Source: Streptomyces sp. NBC_00536 (lineage in GTDB: Bacteria; Actinomycetota; Actinomycetes; Streptomycetales; Streptomycetaceae). Taken from it: DNA of 64,000 bases. How positions within the stretch are numbered: the first letter of the stretch is position 1; the number at the start of each line of letters is the position of its first letter. Under the pieces are notes generated by a model. It was not told where the DNA came from and made no database searches. It saw only the letters and a program-made list of their open reading frames with translations. A program made the translations under genes and the position numbers. Where the stretch lies: assembly GCF_036346295.1 (NCBI RefSeq), contig NZ_CP107819.1, forward strand, positions 1-64,000, in the 5' to 3' direction. Of the stretch, positions 52,076 through 61,739 are shown piece after piece.

Positions 52076-53509
52076 TCAGACGGCGCTGGCGGGGCTGGCG
52101 GGGCTGACGAGAGCGGGGCCGGAGTCGGCGGACGCGGCGAAGAACTCGGGTGCGGCGGCTGAGAGTTCGACGTAGGCCGACAGGCAGAAGGCCAGCCAGC
52201 CGCGGATGTACTCACAGCCCGGCCGTCCCCGGCGGCTGACCTCGTGGTAGCAGCCGCCGCCGCACAGGTAGCGGGCCCAGCAGGACCGGCACGGCTCCTG
52301 ACGGTCGACATGGCGCAGCGCCAAGTGCCGGGCGCGGGCGGCAACGTCGGAGCCCTCCGCCAGGGAACCCATGGCGAAGGCCGGGTCGTCGACCAGCCGG
52401 TGGCAGGCGTACAGGCCTCCATCGGCGGAGGCGCTGAGATATCCGGCGCCCGCACCGCAGGGGTACGGGCGGTGCGTGCCCCGATGCAGTTGGTGCATCG
52501 CGGTCTGGAAGTTGCCGAAGGGGTAGGCGCGCCCGGCCGACAGCTCGCGCAGCGCCTTCTCGCCGCACTCCACCATCCGGTCCAGGAACCCGGTGAAGGC
52601 CTCGGTGGTGATCTCGTACGCGGGATCGGGCGCGCTGACCACGGCGGCGAAGCCGACCTCGTCGAAGCCGAGGCCGATGCCGTGCTCCAGTACGTCGAGC
52701 AGCCGTCCGGTGTGCGGGGTGACGCTGACCCGCGCGGCCAGGTGGCGGGGCCGTCCGTGCCGGGCGAGCACCTCCAGTCCGGCCCGCAGACGGTCGTACG
52801 CGCTGCCTCCGCCCGGTGCCCGCCGCAGCGCGTCGTGGCCCTCGCGGTCACCGTCCAGGCTGACCGTGACGGTGAAGGGGTGGCCCGCGAACAGGCGGGC
52901 GTCCTCGGGGCGTACGGTCGTCAGGTTGGTGGTGAGGGCGAAGCGGACCCGGTTTCCGGCCGCGGATCCGGCCCGTTCGGCGTACGCGACCACCTCGTGC
53001 AGCAGGTCCCGGGCCAGCAGCGGTTCGCCGCCCATGAAGCCGACCACCACGTCCGCGCCGGGCGCGGCTTCGGCCAGCAGCCGGTCGACCGCCTCGAACG
53101 CCGTGCGCCTGGGCATCGCACGGGCGGCACCGCCGAACTTGCCCTCGTCCGCGTAGCAGTGCCCGCAGCTGAGGTTGCACGCCTGCATCACATTGAGCGA
53201 GAGGGAGGCGAGCGGCGGCGGCTCTGCGGGCGTGCCGTCGATGCGCCGCTCCGCCCACAGGGGCAGCGCGAGCTCGCGGGCCAGGTCCTCCAGCGAACCC
53301 TCCGGGGCCGCCGTCCACCGCTCCAGCCGGGCGGCGGTCTGCTCGGGCAGGTCGTACACCCGGCTGCCGTCCGCGACGAAGAGATGCGCACCGTGCGCGC
53401 TGCGGAAGACCCGGACCTCGGAGCGCGGATCCGGGGTGGTCCGAGCGGTCACCGCGTCCGCCGGAGGCGGCTCGGCCGGGCGGCGGCCGATCTGCAGCAG
53501 TACGGTCAT
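52076..53509 (-). CDS. Radical SAM/SPASM maturase (QhpD/PqqE-like)
   Basis: A 477-residue protein. The radical SAM cluster motif CNLSCGHC lies in NVMQACNLSCGHCYADEGKF (CxxxCxxC), followed by VVGFMGGEPLL (GGE motif) and TVSLDGDREGHD. The C-terminal SPASM cysteines are in CGAGAGYLSASADGGLYACH, then EPCRSCWARYLCGGGCYHEV with C-x2-C-x5-C-x3-C. Enzymes of this type build thioether or other cross-links in quinone-cofactor proteins and peptides. The ATG at 53509 overlaps the LodA-N stop (ATGA). Lying between the two LodA halves, it probably modifies one of them. Confidence 0.88.
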   Translation of the reverse strand: MTVLLQIGRRPAEPPPADAVTARTTPDPRSEVRVFRSAHGAHLFVADGSRVYDLPEQTAARLERWTAAPEGSLEDLARELALPLWAERRIDGTPAEPPPLASLSLNVMQACNLSCGHCYADEGKFGGAARAMPRRTAFEAVDRLLAEAAPGADVVVGFMGGEPLLARDLLHEVVAYAERAGSAAGNRVRFALTTNLTTVRPEDARLFAGHPFTVTVSLDGDREGHDALRRAPGGGSAYDRLRAGLEVLARHGRPRHLAARVSVTPHTGRLLDVLEHGIGLGFDEVGFAAVVSAPDPAYEITTEAFTGFLDRMVECGEKALRELSAGRAYPFGNFQTAMHQLHRGTHRPYPCGAGAGYLSASADGGLYACHRLVDDPAFAMGSLAEGSDVAARARHLALRHVDRQEPCRSCWARYLCGGGCYHEVSRRGRPGCEYIRGWLAFCLSAYVELSAAAPEFFAASADSGPALVSPASPASAV

Positions 53510-54936
53510 GACCCGGGCTCCGTGTTCTCGCGCAAGGAGTCTGCCCATCCGGTGAGCAGGTCGTACTGGCGGCGGGTCAGGTGCAGCGGTCCGGCGTCGG
53601 CCCCGCGCATGGCGACGGGCATACGGCCGTCGAGGTAGTCGGGTGCGTCCTCGACCGGTTCGCGGACCACCCGCCGGATCAGGTCGGGCTGCTCCCGCAG
53701 CAGGTCCTCCAGCACCTCCAGCGCCACGAAGCGCCGGTGACGGCGCCGACCGCCGTCGGTGAGCGCGAGCAGGACACCGGTCAGCGGTTCGGGGACCGTG
53801 AGCGGGCCGCGGTCGTTCACGCCGTCTCCGTCGCGGTCCTCGCCGTACACGTCGCGGACGCGCTCGTTCTGGACGTCAACGTTGATGTTCCCCACCGTTT
53901 CCAGGATCCGCTCGAACAGGTCCCGGATCTCCAGGGTGGTGAGCTGCTGTTGGGCCAGGTACGCGGGGTCCTTGACCTCTGCGCGCTGGACCCGGTCCGC
54001 CAGCCCGTCGGCGAGCGAGACGAAGGGCCTGCGGTCCGGGGCGAAGTCGGGCGGGCTCACCACGATCCGGGCCGAGGCTTCGAGGCCCCCGGGGAGGGTG
54101 ACGGTGACCGTGCCGTCGCAGATGTCGTCCACCAGCCCCAGGCTCTTCCGGTTTTCCGCACCGGCGAAGAGGCCGCCCGGGACGGTCCTCGGGTCGTCGC
54201 TGGTGTCCTGGAGCGGGAAGCCGCACCACTTGGCGTCCGAATTGAGGATCAGCCGCTGCGGCGGAAGCTCGTAGTCGGTGTCCGCGGCGCGGGTCTGCAG
54301 ATCGGTCGGTCCGTAGACGGCGCCGACGCCCGGCCTGAACCGCAGCCGGAGTTCCGGGAGGGCGGCGTTCGGCGTGGGCACCTGTACGGAGCCCAGCGGC
54401 AGGCTGTGGCCGAGGGGTACCAACGGATTCGCGACGCCTTGCGGCGAACCCCCGGCCAGCGGACGGAGGGTGTGGTCGTCGCCCCGCACCTCCACGAGCG
54501 CCTCGACCCGGTCACCGTCGGACTGGGTGTAGTGGTGCGCCTTGTGATTGGCCACCGCGACCTTCCACTGCAGATCCGCCAGGGTCAGCCCGGACTCCGT
54601 CAGCACTGCCCGGGTCAGCGGCCCGCTCCCGCGGTTCCCGCCGAAGGTCCAGCTGCCGTGCAGCTCGAAGTACGGGCACACCGGCCGCCAGCCGTCCTGG
54701 TCCTTGAAGAGCACCGGAGCGGGCAGCCCCTCGGGCGTTTCTTCGGGCATGCGCTCGGTCAGGGTGCCGTCGGGGGCGAGGTCGAGGGTGGGGGCCGGGA
54801 CGACGGTGGTCTTGCCGGAACCGCGCGGCGACAGGTCGCTCGGTCCCCAGCTGTAGTTGTCGCACGGCACGGGGGAAGGCCCCAACCGGGCGATGGCGAG
54901 CGGTGGATGGAGCCAGATTCGGTCGATCACCGGCAT
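53506..54936 (-). CDS. LodA-like N-terminal half
   Basis: A 476-residue protein opening RIWLHPPLAIARLGPSPVPC, the family start of LodA lysine epsilon-oxidase-like proteins (IHPPIGIARVG). SDAKWCGFPLQDTSDDP, a middle beta-sandwich and LFERILETVGNINVDVQNER follow. It lacks the C-terminal Trp/Cys cofactor segment, which is found instead in the fusion protein at 50154-52064. First gene of a four-gene operon with its promoter at 54937-55090. Confidence 0.75.
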   Translation of the reverse strand: MPVIDRIWLHPPLAIARLGPSPVPCDNYSWGPSDLSPRGSGKTTVVPAPTLDLAPDGTLTERMPEETPEGLPAPVLFKDQDGWRPVCPYFELHGSWTFGGNRGSGPLTRAVLTESGLTLADLQWKVAVANHKAHHYTQSDGDRVEALVEVRGDDHTLRPLAGGSPQGVANPLVPLGHSLPLGSVQVPTPNAALPELRLRFRPGVGAVYGPTDLQTRAADTDYELPPQRLILNSDAKWCGFPLQDTSDDPRTVPGGLFAGAENRKSLGLVDDICDGTVTVTLPGGLEASARIVVSPPDFAPDRRPFVSLADGLADRVQRAEVKDPAYLAQQQLTTLEIRDLFERILETVGNINVDVQNERVRDVYGEDRDGDGVNDRGPLTVPEPLTGVLLALTDGGRRRHRRFVALEVLEDLLREQPDLIRRVVREPVEDAPDYLDGRMPVAMRGADAGPLHLTRRQYDLLTGWADSLRENTEPGS

Positions 54937-55100
54937 CTCCTAGCGGTGGCAAGCCCGGGGAGGAGACGAGCGTGTGCGACCTCGTGGGTCGCGGGCCGGG
55001 CCCGCAAAGACAGAGCAGAATCACGGTACGTGATCAAACGTACGAGATTCGTCACAATCTGTCACGCACGACACGGGCGGTGCGTGCCGCACCGCCAACA

Positions 55101-55168
<68 letters not shown>

Positions 55169-55202
55169 GCGACGCTCCGCCCGCTCTGGCTAGGCTGTCG
55201 CC

Positions 55203-56171
55203 ATGACCAGCGCAGGGACGAGCCGTCGGCGGATCATCGGTGCCGGGCTCGTCGCGGCCTCGGCGGCGCTCGCCGGATGTTCGGGCAAGCCCGCTCCGGT
55301 GCGGCGGCTGCGGCTCGCGACCGGGCCGGAGGGAGGTCCGTACAACGCCTTCGGGAAGGCCCTGGCACAGGCCCTCGCCGCCGACGGGCGCGGCCCGGAG
55401 ATCGTCCCCGTCAGCACCGCGGCCAGCGTGGACAACCTGCGGCAGCTGGACGAGGGCACCGTCGAACTGGCCCTCGGGATGGCGGACACCGCCGAGGACG
55501 CGGCCCTGGGACGGGAGTCGTTCACCCACCCCGCCACGCATGTGAGCGCGCTGGCCCGGGTCTACGTGAACTACACGCACCTCGTCGTCCCGGCCGACGG
55601 CCCCGTGCGCGAGGTCGGCGCTCTCGCGGGCCGTCCGGTCGCGGCCGGTGCCACCGGGTCGGGAGTGCAGGTGGTCGCGGGCAGGGTGCTGCGGGCCACC
55701 GGGCGGGGCGGCGGCGCCGCGCCGGACGAACGGCCCCTGGGTCTCGCCGCGTCGGTGGACGCCCTGCGTGCGGGCCGGGTCGACGCGCTGTTCTGGTCCG
55801 GCGGCGTGCCGACGCCGGCGCTCGCCGACCTGGCCCGTGAACTGCCGCTGAGATTCCTGCCGTTGGACAGCCACGTGGGTCCGCTACGGGAGCGCTACGG
55901 TCCCGTCTACTCAGCCGTCACCCTTCCGGCCGGGGTGTACGGGCTCACCGATCCGGTGGGGACCATCGGGGTCGGCAACTACCTCCTGGCCCGCGACGAC
56001 CTGCCGCGGAGCACCGTCGAGGCCCTGCTGCGGGTGGTGTTCGACCGGTGGCGGGACCTGCTGCGCGAGGTCACGGCGGGAGTCCGGCTGGAGCCCCGGT
56101 TCGCCATCTCGACCGGCAGGGTACCGCTGCACCCGGGCGCGGCGGCCTACTACCGCTCGGTGTACGGCTGA
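55203..56171 (+). CDS. TAXI-family TRAP transporter solute-binding lipoprotein
   Basis: A 322-residue exported protein. The signal has a twin-Arg-like start (TSRRRIIGAGLVAASAAL) and a lipobox LAGCSGK. The mature part reads LRLATGPEGGPYNAFGKALA, then VSTAASVDNLRQLDEGTVEL, the TAXI family N-domain, and TGSGVQVVAGRVLRATG in the ligand lobe. TRAP permease genes are not adjacent. The two-component system to the right is of the TctD/TctE type, and TAXI proteins can act as sensors for such kinases. Converges with the kinase gene. Confidence 0.87.
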   Translation: MTSAGTSRRRIIGAGLVAASAALAGCSGKPAPVRRLRLATGPEGGPYNAFGKALAQALAADGRGPEIVPVSTAASVDNLRQLDEGTVELALGMADTAEDAALGRESFTHPATHVSALARVYVNYTHLVVPADGPVREVGALAGRPVAAGATGSGVQVVAGRVLRATGRGGGAAPDERPLGLAASVDALRAGRVDALFWSGGVPTPALADLARELPLRFLPLDSHVGPLRERYGPVYSAVTLPAGVYGLTDPVGTIGVGNYLLARDDLPRSTVEALLRVVFDRWRDLLREVTAGVRLEPRFAISTGRVPLHPGAAAYYRSVYG

Positions 56172-56175
56172 GCCG

Positions 56176-57579
56176 TCACGCGGCGGGCAGCCGCAGTTCG
56201 AGGACCAGTCCGTGCGGCGTGTTCCCGGCGGCCCGGAGCCCGCCTCCGCTGCTCCGCGCGATCTCCTCGGCGATGGCGAGCCCCAGCCCGCTGCCCCGTA
56301 CGTTCTGATGTTCCGGAGACCGCGCGAAGCGGCGCATCAGCAACGGTAGTTGGTCCTCGGGTACGCCGGGGCCGTCGTCGCTGACCCGCACCACGACACC
56401 CCCGTCGGCGGCGCGCGAGACCCGCACCTCGACGCTGCCGCCGAGCGGAACGAACTTCACGGCATTGTCGAGGAGGGCATCCAGGATCCGGCCCACCGCG
56501 TCCGGCAGGGCACGCACCACCAGGCTCCCGGGAAGGCCGCCGCCCGTCGGCCCCAGACGCAGCCCGGCGTCGCGGAACACCGGACCCCAGGCCGCCATCC
56601 TGTCCCGTACCGCCCGCGCGGCGTCCTGGTCCCTCGGCTCCGCCGTACCGGACTCCACCCGCGCCAGCGCCAGCAGCCCGTCGAGCAGTTCCTCCAGGCG
56701 CGCCGCCTCGTCCAGGGCGCGGGTGTGCTCGGCCAGGCCGGGCCCGGGGGCGATGTACGGCTCGACGTTCTCCATCTGCAGCACCAGCGTGGCCAGCGGA
56801 TTGCGCAGTTGGTGGGAGGCGTCGGCGACGAAGTCGCGCTGGCGGCCCATGGAATCGGCGACGTCCTGCGCCATGGTGTTGAAATGCCGTCGCAGGTTCC
56901 GCAGTTCGGGCGGTCCGGAGTCGGAGACGGCGCGCGCCTGGAGCCTGCCCGCGGTCAGCCCCTCCACGGCCCGGTCCAGGTCGCTGACCGGACGCAGCAG
57001 CCAGCGCGCGATCCCCGCCGCGACCAGCGCGGCCGCCGCGAAGGCGGCGAGCGCCCCGGCGGCGATGAGCGACCACCGCGCCGTGACGTCCCGGCGGGCC
57101 GCCGCGGTCGGCAGGGCCATCAGGACGGCCCCGCTCACCCGCTCGTCACGACCCACCGGCTCGGCCAGCACCACGGAACCCGGGCCCCAGGGCCGGATGG
57201 TCGGCAGCCGCTCGGTGGAGCGGCCGGTGAGTGCCCGGCCCCGGGCCTCCGCCACCGCGGCGGAGGGCTCCGAGCCTGCGCCCTGCGCCAGGGCCCCCGC
57301 CGTTCCGGCCCGGGCCACCGTCCGGCCCGAGGTGTCGACGACGGCCACCGCGGCCCCGTACAGCTGCGCGTACCGGCCGATCTCCGCGGAGAGCTCGGAG
57401 CGGTCGGCCTCGGTACGCATCCGCTCGGCGAGTTCGGCGAACCGTACGGCCTCCGAACGGCGTTGCAGCAGCATGTGCTCGGTCCGTCCGCGCGCGTAGG
57501 CGTCCGCCAGCGGCAGGCAGAGCAGCAGCATCGCCGCGCCCATGAGCACCAGCAGCACGGCCAGCAGCCTGCGCCTCAC
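56176..57579 (-). CDS. Sensor histidine kinase
   Basis: A 467-residue kinase. N-terminal membrane helix, an extracellular loop of ~130 residues, a second helix (WSLIAAGALAAFAAAALVAA), HAMP (ARWLLRPVSDLDRAVEGLTA), H-box FVADASHQLRNPLATLVLQM with the phosphorylated His, N-box LDNAVKFVP, and G-boxes DDGPGVPEDQ and GSGLGLAIAEEIA. Overlaps the response regulator stop by four bases. TctE-type by sequence feel. Confidence 0.92.
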   Translation of the reverse strand: MRRRLLAVLLVLMGAAMLLLCLPLADAYARGRTEHMLLQRRSEAVRFAELAERMRTEADRSELSAEIGRYAQLYGAAVAVVDTSGRTVARAGTAGALAQGAGSEPSAAVAEARGRALTGRSTERLPTIRPWGPGSVVLAEPVGRDERVSGAVLMALPTAAARRDVTARWSLIAAGALAAFAAAALVAAGIARWLLRPVSDLDRAVEGLTAGRLQARAVSDSGPPELRNLRRHFNTMAQDVADSMGRQRDFVADASHQLRNPLATLVLQMENVEPYIAPGPGLAEHTRALDEAARLEELLDGLLALARVESGTAEPRDQDAARAVRDRMAAWGPVFRDAGLRLGPTGGGLPGSLVVRALPDAVGRILDALLDNAVKFVPLGGSVEVRVSRAADGGVVVRVSDDGPGVPEDQLPLLMRRFARSPEHQNVRGSGLGLAIAEEIARSSGGGLRAAGNTPHGLVLELRLPAA

Positions 57580-58283
57580 GGCGCGGGGTCCGCGCCGGCG
57601 GGACAGCCGAGCTGATAACCGAACCCGTGCACGGTGCGCACCAGTTGTGGGCGCCCGGTCTTGGCACGGATCCCGGCTACGTGCACGTCCAGCGAGCGGG
57701 AGGTACCGAGGAAGGCATCACCCCAGATCCGGTCCAGGATCTCCTCGCGGGCGTGCACCTCGTCCGGGCGCGCGGCAAGAAAGGCGAGTACGTCGAACTC
57801 CCGCCGGGTGAGCCGGACTTCGACTCCCGACACGGTCACGGTCCGGCCCGCCGGATCCACCTCCACGTCCCCGGTGCGCACGGCCCGGCCGCCGCCACGC
57901 CCGGCGTCCGCGTCGAGGCGGCCGGAACGCCTGCCCGAGCGGCGGCGTACGGTGTCGATACGGGCCATCAGCTCGGCCATCCGGAACGGTTTGACGACGT
58001 AGTCGTCGGCGCCCGCCCGCAGCCCCTGCAGGACGTCGCGCTCCTCGCACCGCGCCGTCACCACGATCAGCGGCACGTCGCAGACCGTGCGCAGCCGTCG
58101 CAGCAGTTCGAGCCCGTCCAGATCGGGCAGGCCCAGGTCAAGGAGGACGAACTCGGCCTCGCGCAGGTGCAGCAGGGCGTCCAGGGCCCGGCCGACGCGG
58201 CGGACGGTGTGCCCGCGCTGGGCGAGAGCGGTGCCGAGGGCCTGAGCCATGCGGTCGTCGTCCTCGACGAGAAGCGCGTGCAT
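57576..58283 (-). CDS. OmpR-family response regulator
   Basis: A 235-residue regulator. The acidic pocket is MHALLVEDDDRMAQALG, the phosphoacceptor Asp is in FVLLDLGLPDLDGLELL, Thr is in LIVVTARCEERD and Lys is in DDYVVKPFRMAEL. The C-terminal winged helix has EVRLTRREFDVLAFLAARPD and VDVHVAGIRAKTG-type recognition sequence (SLDVHVAGIRAKTGRPQLVR). First of the regulator/kinase pair, 76 bases after the MHS transporter start region, so all three may be co-transcribed. Confidence 0.93.
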   Translation of the reverse strand: MHALLVEDDDRMAQALGTALAQRGHTVRRVGRALDALLHLREAEFVLLDLGLPDLDGLELLRRLRTVCDVPLIVVTARCEERDVLQGLRAGADDYVVKPFRMAELMARIDTVRRRSGRRSGRLDADAGRGGGRAVRTGDVEVDPAGRTVTVSGVEVRLTRREFDVLAFLAARPDEVHAREEILDRIWGDAFLGTSRSLDVHVAGIRAKTGRPQLVRTVHGFGYQLGCPAGADPAP

Positions 58284-58359
58284 AGACAGTCCTGACCCTG
58301 ATCCCGATCCTGGAGCAGCAGCTTACGTGCGGGCCCGCCCCGGGTCACCGGTGCCGCTT

Positions 58360-59766
58360 TCAGCGCGCGGCCTCGACGGACGCCTCCGGCCGCCCCCGCT
58401 CCGGCTCGCGGCCCTCGCCCTCGCCCTCGCCATCGGCCTCGGCCTCGGCGCGGCTGAGCACGGCATCGCGGGTGTCGGGCATCAGCAAGTACGTCACGAG
58501 GGAGATCAGCGCACAGCCGGAGACGTACCAGAAGAACAGCTTCTCGTGGCCACTGCTCTTGAACCACAGGGCCACGTACTCGGCCGTGCCGCCGAAGAGC
58601 GCGTTGGCGATCGCGTACGGCAGAGCCACGCCCAGGGCCCGCACCCGGGTCGGGAACAGCTCGGCCTTGACCGCCGCGTTGATCGAGGTGTAGCCGGTGA
58701 CGATCACCAGGGCCAGCAAGGACAGACCCAACGCGGACCAGTACGAGGACGCCGACCCGAGGGCCGTCATGATCGGGTACGTGCCGACGGTGCAGCCCAC
58801 GGCGAAGGTGATCAGCAGGGGGCGCCGCCCGATCCGGTCGGACAGCATCCCGGCGAAGGGCTGGAGCACGGCGAAGAGCGCCAGCGCGGTGAAGCTGACC
58901 AGCGTCGCCGTGGTCTTCGGCATCCCGGCGCTGCCGACCAGGTACTTGGTCAGGTAGGTGGTGTACGTGTAGTAGGCCACGGTCCCGCCGAGGGTGAGCG
59001 CCATGACCAGCCCCGCCTGCCGCCGGTGCTGCCACAGGACCTTGAGGGTGCCGCGCGCGCTGTCGTCGCGGGCGCCCTCTCCCGCCGACTCCTCCTTGAA
59101 CGCGTCGGTCTCCGGGAGGCGCCGCCGGATCCAGAAGACGACCACCGCGAACAGCGCCCCGAGGACGAAGGGGATCCGCCATCCCCAGCTGCCCAACTGT
59201 GCCGTGGTCAGGGTGTGCTGCAACGTGATGAGCATGCCCAGGCCGAGGAGCTGGCCGCATGTCATCGACACGTACTGGAACGAGGAGCCGCGGCCCCGCC
59301 GGTTCCGGGCCGAGGCCTCGGTGAGGTAGGTCGCACTGGCCGCGTACTCGCCTCCGATGCTCATGCCCTGGAGCAGGCGGGCAAGCAGCAGCACCAGGGC
59401 GCCGAAGTACCCGGCCTGCCCGTAGGTCGGGGCAACGGCGATCAGCAAGGCGGCCACCGACATCATGGTGACGGTGAGTGTGAGCGCGCTCTTGCGTCCG
59501 TGCCGGTCGGCGGCCCGGCCGAGCACCCACCCGCCGACGGGGCGCATGAGGAAGCCGACCGCGAAGATCCCCGCGGTGTTCATCAGCTGCGTGGTCGGGT
59601 TGTCCCCGGGGAAGAAGGAGTCGGCGAAGTAGATCGCGAAGCTGGCGTAGACGAACCAGTCGTACCACTCGACGAGGTTGCCGAGCGATCCGCCGACCAG
59701 GGCGATGCGGCGCTTCTTGCGTTCGTCCGCGAGCGGTGCTGCGGGGACGGCGACGGACGAGGACAT
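58360..59766 (-). CDS. MHS-family MFS transporter (alpha-ketoglutarate/citrate:proton symporter-like)
   Basis: A 468-residue, 12-helix transporter. The MHS signature is GSLGNLVEWYDWFVYASFAIYF (helix 1, in two parts), then GFLMRPVGGWVLGRAADRHG RKSAL with the RPxGG and D-R-x-G-R-K loop. LLQGMSIGGEYAAS is helix 4 and LPETDAF closes helix 6. The C-terminal tail is Glu-rich and repetitive (EAEADGEGEGEG). The ATG at 59766 has GGAGG four bases before. An organic-acid uptake role fits the neighbouring TAXI protein and TctD/E-type system. Confidence 0.88.
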   Translation of the reverse strand: MSSSVAVPAAPLADERKKRRIALVGGSLGNLVEWYDWFVYASFAIYFADSFFPGDNPTTQLMNTAGIFAVGFLMRPVGGWVLGRAADRHGRKSALTLTVTMMSVAALLIAVAPTYGQAGYFGALVLLLARLLQGMSIGGEYAASATYLTEASARNRRGRGSSFQYVSMTCGQLLGLGMLITLQHTLTTAQLGSWGWRIPFVLGALFAVVVFWIRRRLPETDAFKEESAGEGARDDSARGTLKVLWQHRRQAGLVMALTLGGTVAYYTYTTYLTKYLVGSAGMPKTTATLVSFTALALFAVLQPFAGMLSDRIGRRPLLITFAVGCTVGTYPIMTALGSASSYWSALGLSLLALVIVTGYTSINAAVKAELFPTRVRALGVALPYAIANALFGGTAEYVALWFKSSGHEKLFFWYVSGCALISLVTYLLMPDTRDAVLSRAEAEADGEGEGEGREPERGRPEASVEAAR

Positions 59767-60178
59767 GACGCCTCCAGGCGAGACCCCTGACAAGGGGGCG
59801 GGAGCGGCCCCGACGGCGGGGAGTGCCCAGAGCATGCGTCCTCCCCGATCCCCGGACAACGACTGCCCCACAGATCTAACGTCCCGCTAAGAAAGGGTGA
59901 GGACCGCCGGGGAGAACCGTGTGCGCCCAGCCAGAACGGGAACCGGCCGACGCGCGCCTCGGCCGCCACTTCCCCGATGATGCCCAGTGCCCCTGCGAGG
60001 GTGCCCGTGTGGGGTCGGAGGGAAGCTCCGCGAGCGCGTTACCTGAGGCCCCGCTTACCTCTCCCTTAAGCGGAACCTAAGACTCACATCCGCCGCCCCG
60101 AATCGAACGATTGTCCATTTCGGGGCGGATAGCGTGCTGCCACACCCGACCCCCGAGAAACCCAGAGGCAGGCACGCG
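59767..60178. promoter_or_regulatory. Divergent promoter region of MHS transporter and chitinase
   Basis: A 412-bp gap. TTACCT repeats (in GTTACCTGAGG and CTTACCTCTCC near 60039-60063) and CTAAGAAAGGG near 59886 are possible sites for the OmpR-type regulator. No chitinase-type direct repeat (TGGTCTAGACC) is seen. Confidence 0.35.
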
Positions 60179-61678
60179 ATGGGCACTACGACCGGCCACC
60201 GGCGCACGACGAGCAAGAAGGCGAAGGCCACCGGAGCGATCTCGGTGGCGGCGGTGATCGGTGGCGCCGCCTTCGCCTTCACCGGTACCGCGCAGGCCGC
60301 CTCCGTCGGAGCCGTGTACACGAAGTCCACTTCCTGGAGCGGCGGTTACACGGGGCAGTACGTCATCACCAACAACACCGGGCAGGCCCAGCCGGATTGG
60401 ACCCTCCAGTTCGATCTGCCCGCCGGGACGAAGATCGGCTCCCTCTGGAACGGCACTCACACCGTCAACGGTCAGCACGTCACCGTGAAGCCCGCACAAT
60501 GGAACAAGGAGCTGGGCGCGGGGGCCTCTGTCACGGTGGGCTTCGTGACGAGTACGAGTGGCAGCGCCAACCCCGGCAACCCGACGGCCTGCCGGATCAA
60601 CGGGGTGAAGTGCTCGGTGGACCAGGGCGCGACGCCCCCGCCGGGCGGCCGGCCCACCACCGCCCCGACGGCGACCGCGAGCGCCCCCACCCCCTCCACG
60701 CCATCCACCCGGCCCACCCCCACCGGGACGCCGACGCCGACCGCGACCGCCACTCCCCCGCCCTCCACCGGCACCCCGGCCGTCGGCGGAGCACGTTTCG
60801 CCCCGTACGTGGACACCTCCCTGTACCCCGCCTACGACCTCCTCGACACCGCCGCCAAGACGGGGGTGAAGGAATTCCACCTCGCCTTCATCACCTCCGG
60901 CGGCGGCTGCGCGCCTCTGTGGGGCGGTGTCACCGACCTGGCGAACGACAAAGTCGCCGGGCAGATCGGCGCACTGCGGGCCAAGGGCGGCGACGTACGT
61001 GTCTCCTTCGGCGGCGCCGCCGGGCGCGAGCTGGCACTGAACTGCGCGGGCGCCGACGAACTGGCGGCGGCGTACGGCAAGGTCATCGACCAGTACCGGC
61101 TGACCAAAGTCGACTTCGACATCGAGGGCGCCGCCCTGCCCGATGCCGCGGCCAACGCCCGCCGCGCCCAGGCCATCGCCAAGCTGCAGAAGTCGCACCC
61201 TGGCCTGGACGTGGCGTTCACCCTGCCCGTGATGCCGGAGGGCCTCACCCAGCCGGGTGTGGCGCTGCTGGCCGACACCAAGCGGGCCGGAGTCCGGATC
61301 GACGGCGTCAACATCATGGCGATGGACTACGGGCCCGCGTACAGCGGTGACATGGGGCAGTACGCGATCCAGGCGGCCACGGCCACGCAGGCACAAATCA
61401 AGGGGGTGCTGGGGCTCTCGGACGCGGCCGCGTGGAAGGCGGTGGCCGTCACGCCGATGATCGGCGTCAACGACGTCGCGAGCGAGGTCTACACCGTCTC
61501 CGACGCGACGCAGCTCGTGGACTTCGCGAAGTCGAAGGGGATCGGGCGGCTGGCGATGTGGTCCGCGACCCGTGACCAGCAGTGCGCGGCGGGCGAAGTG
61601 AACCACGCCGACCCGACGTGCAGTTCGATCACGCAGCAGCCGCTGGCCTTCACGAAGGCGTTCGGCACGCTCCACTAG
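60179..61678 (+). CDS. Secreted GH18 chitinase with CBM2-like cellulose/chitin-binding domain
   Basis: A 499-residue exported enzyme. The signal peptide ends at TAQAAS near residue 41. The carbohydrate-binding domain (SVGAVYTKSTSWSGGYTGQY, NNTGQAQPDWTLQFDLPAG) is CBM2-like. A Thr/Pro linker (PTTAPTATASAPTPSTPSTR and on) leads to a GH18 barrel: FAPYVDTSLYPAYDLLDTAA, HLAFITSGGGCAPLWGG, VRVSFGGAAG and the catalytic strand LTKVDFDIEGAALP with DxDxE, then NIMAMDYGPAYSGDM. The start at 60179 lies behind a GAGGCAGGC stretch. It degrades environmental chitin. Confidence 0.92.
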   Translation: MGTTTGHRRTTSKKAKATGAISVAAVIGGAAFAFTGTAQAASVGAVYTKSTSWSGGYTGQYVITNNTGQAQPDWTLQFDLPAGTKIGSLWNGTHTVNGQHVTVKPAQWNKELGAGASVTVGFVTSTSGSANPGNPTACRINGVKCSVDQGATPPPGGRPTTAPTATASAPTPSTPSTRPTPTGTPTPTATATPPPSTGTPAVGGARFAPYVDTSLYPAYDLLDTAAKTGVKEFHLAFITSGGGCAPLWGGVTDLANDKVAGQIGALRAKGGDVRVSFGGAAGRELALNCAGADELAAAYGKVIDQYRLTKVDFDIEGAALPDAAANARRAQAIAKLQKSHPGLDVAFTLPVMPEGLTQPGVALLADTKRAGVRIDGVNIMAMDYGPAYSGDMGQYAIQAATATQAQIKGVLGLSDAAAWKAVAVTPMIGVNDVASEVYTVSDATQLVDFAKSKGIGRLAMWSATRDQQCAAGEVNHADPTCSSITQQPLAFTKAFGTLH

Positions 61679-61739
61679 CCAACCCCGAGCGCACGGAACG
61701 GCTCTCCTTTCTCGGCCGAACGCCCCCGCACCCGTTGGC

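Noticed and set aside
58067..59668. 533-codon minus-strand frame across the transporter and response regulator
   Set aside because: Shadow frame; the MHS transporter and OmpR-type regulator frames have full family motifs.
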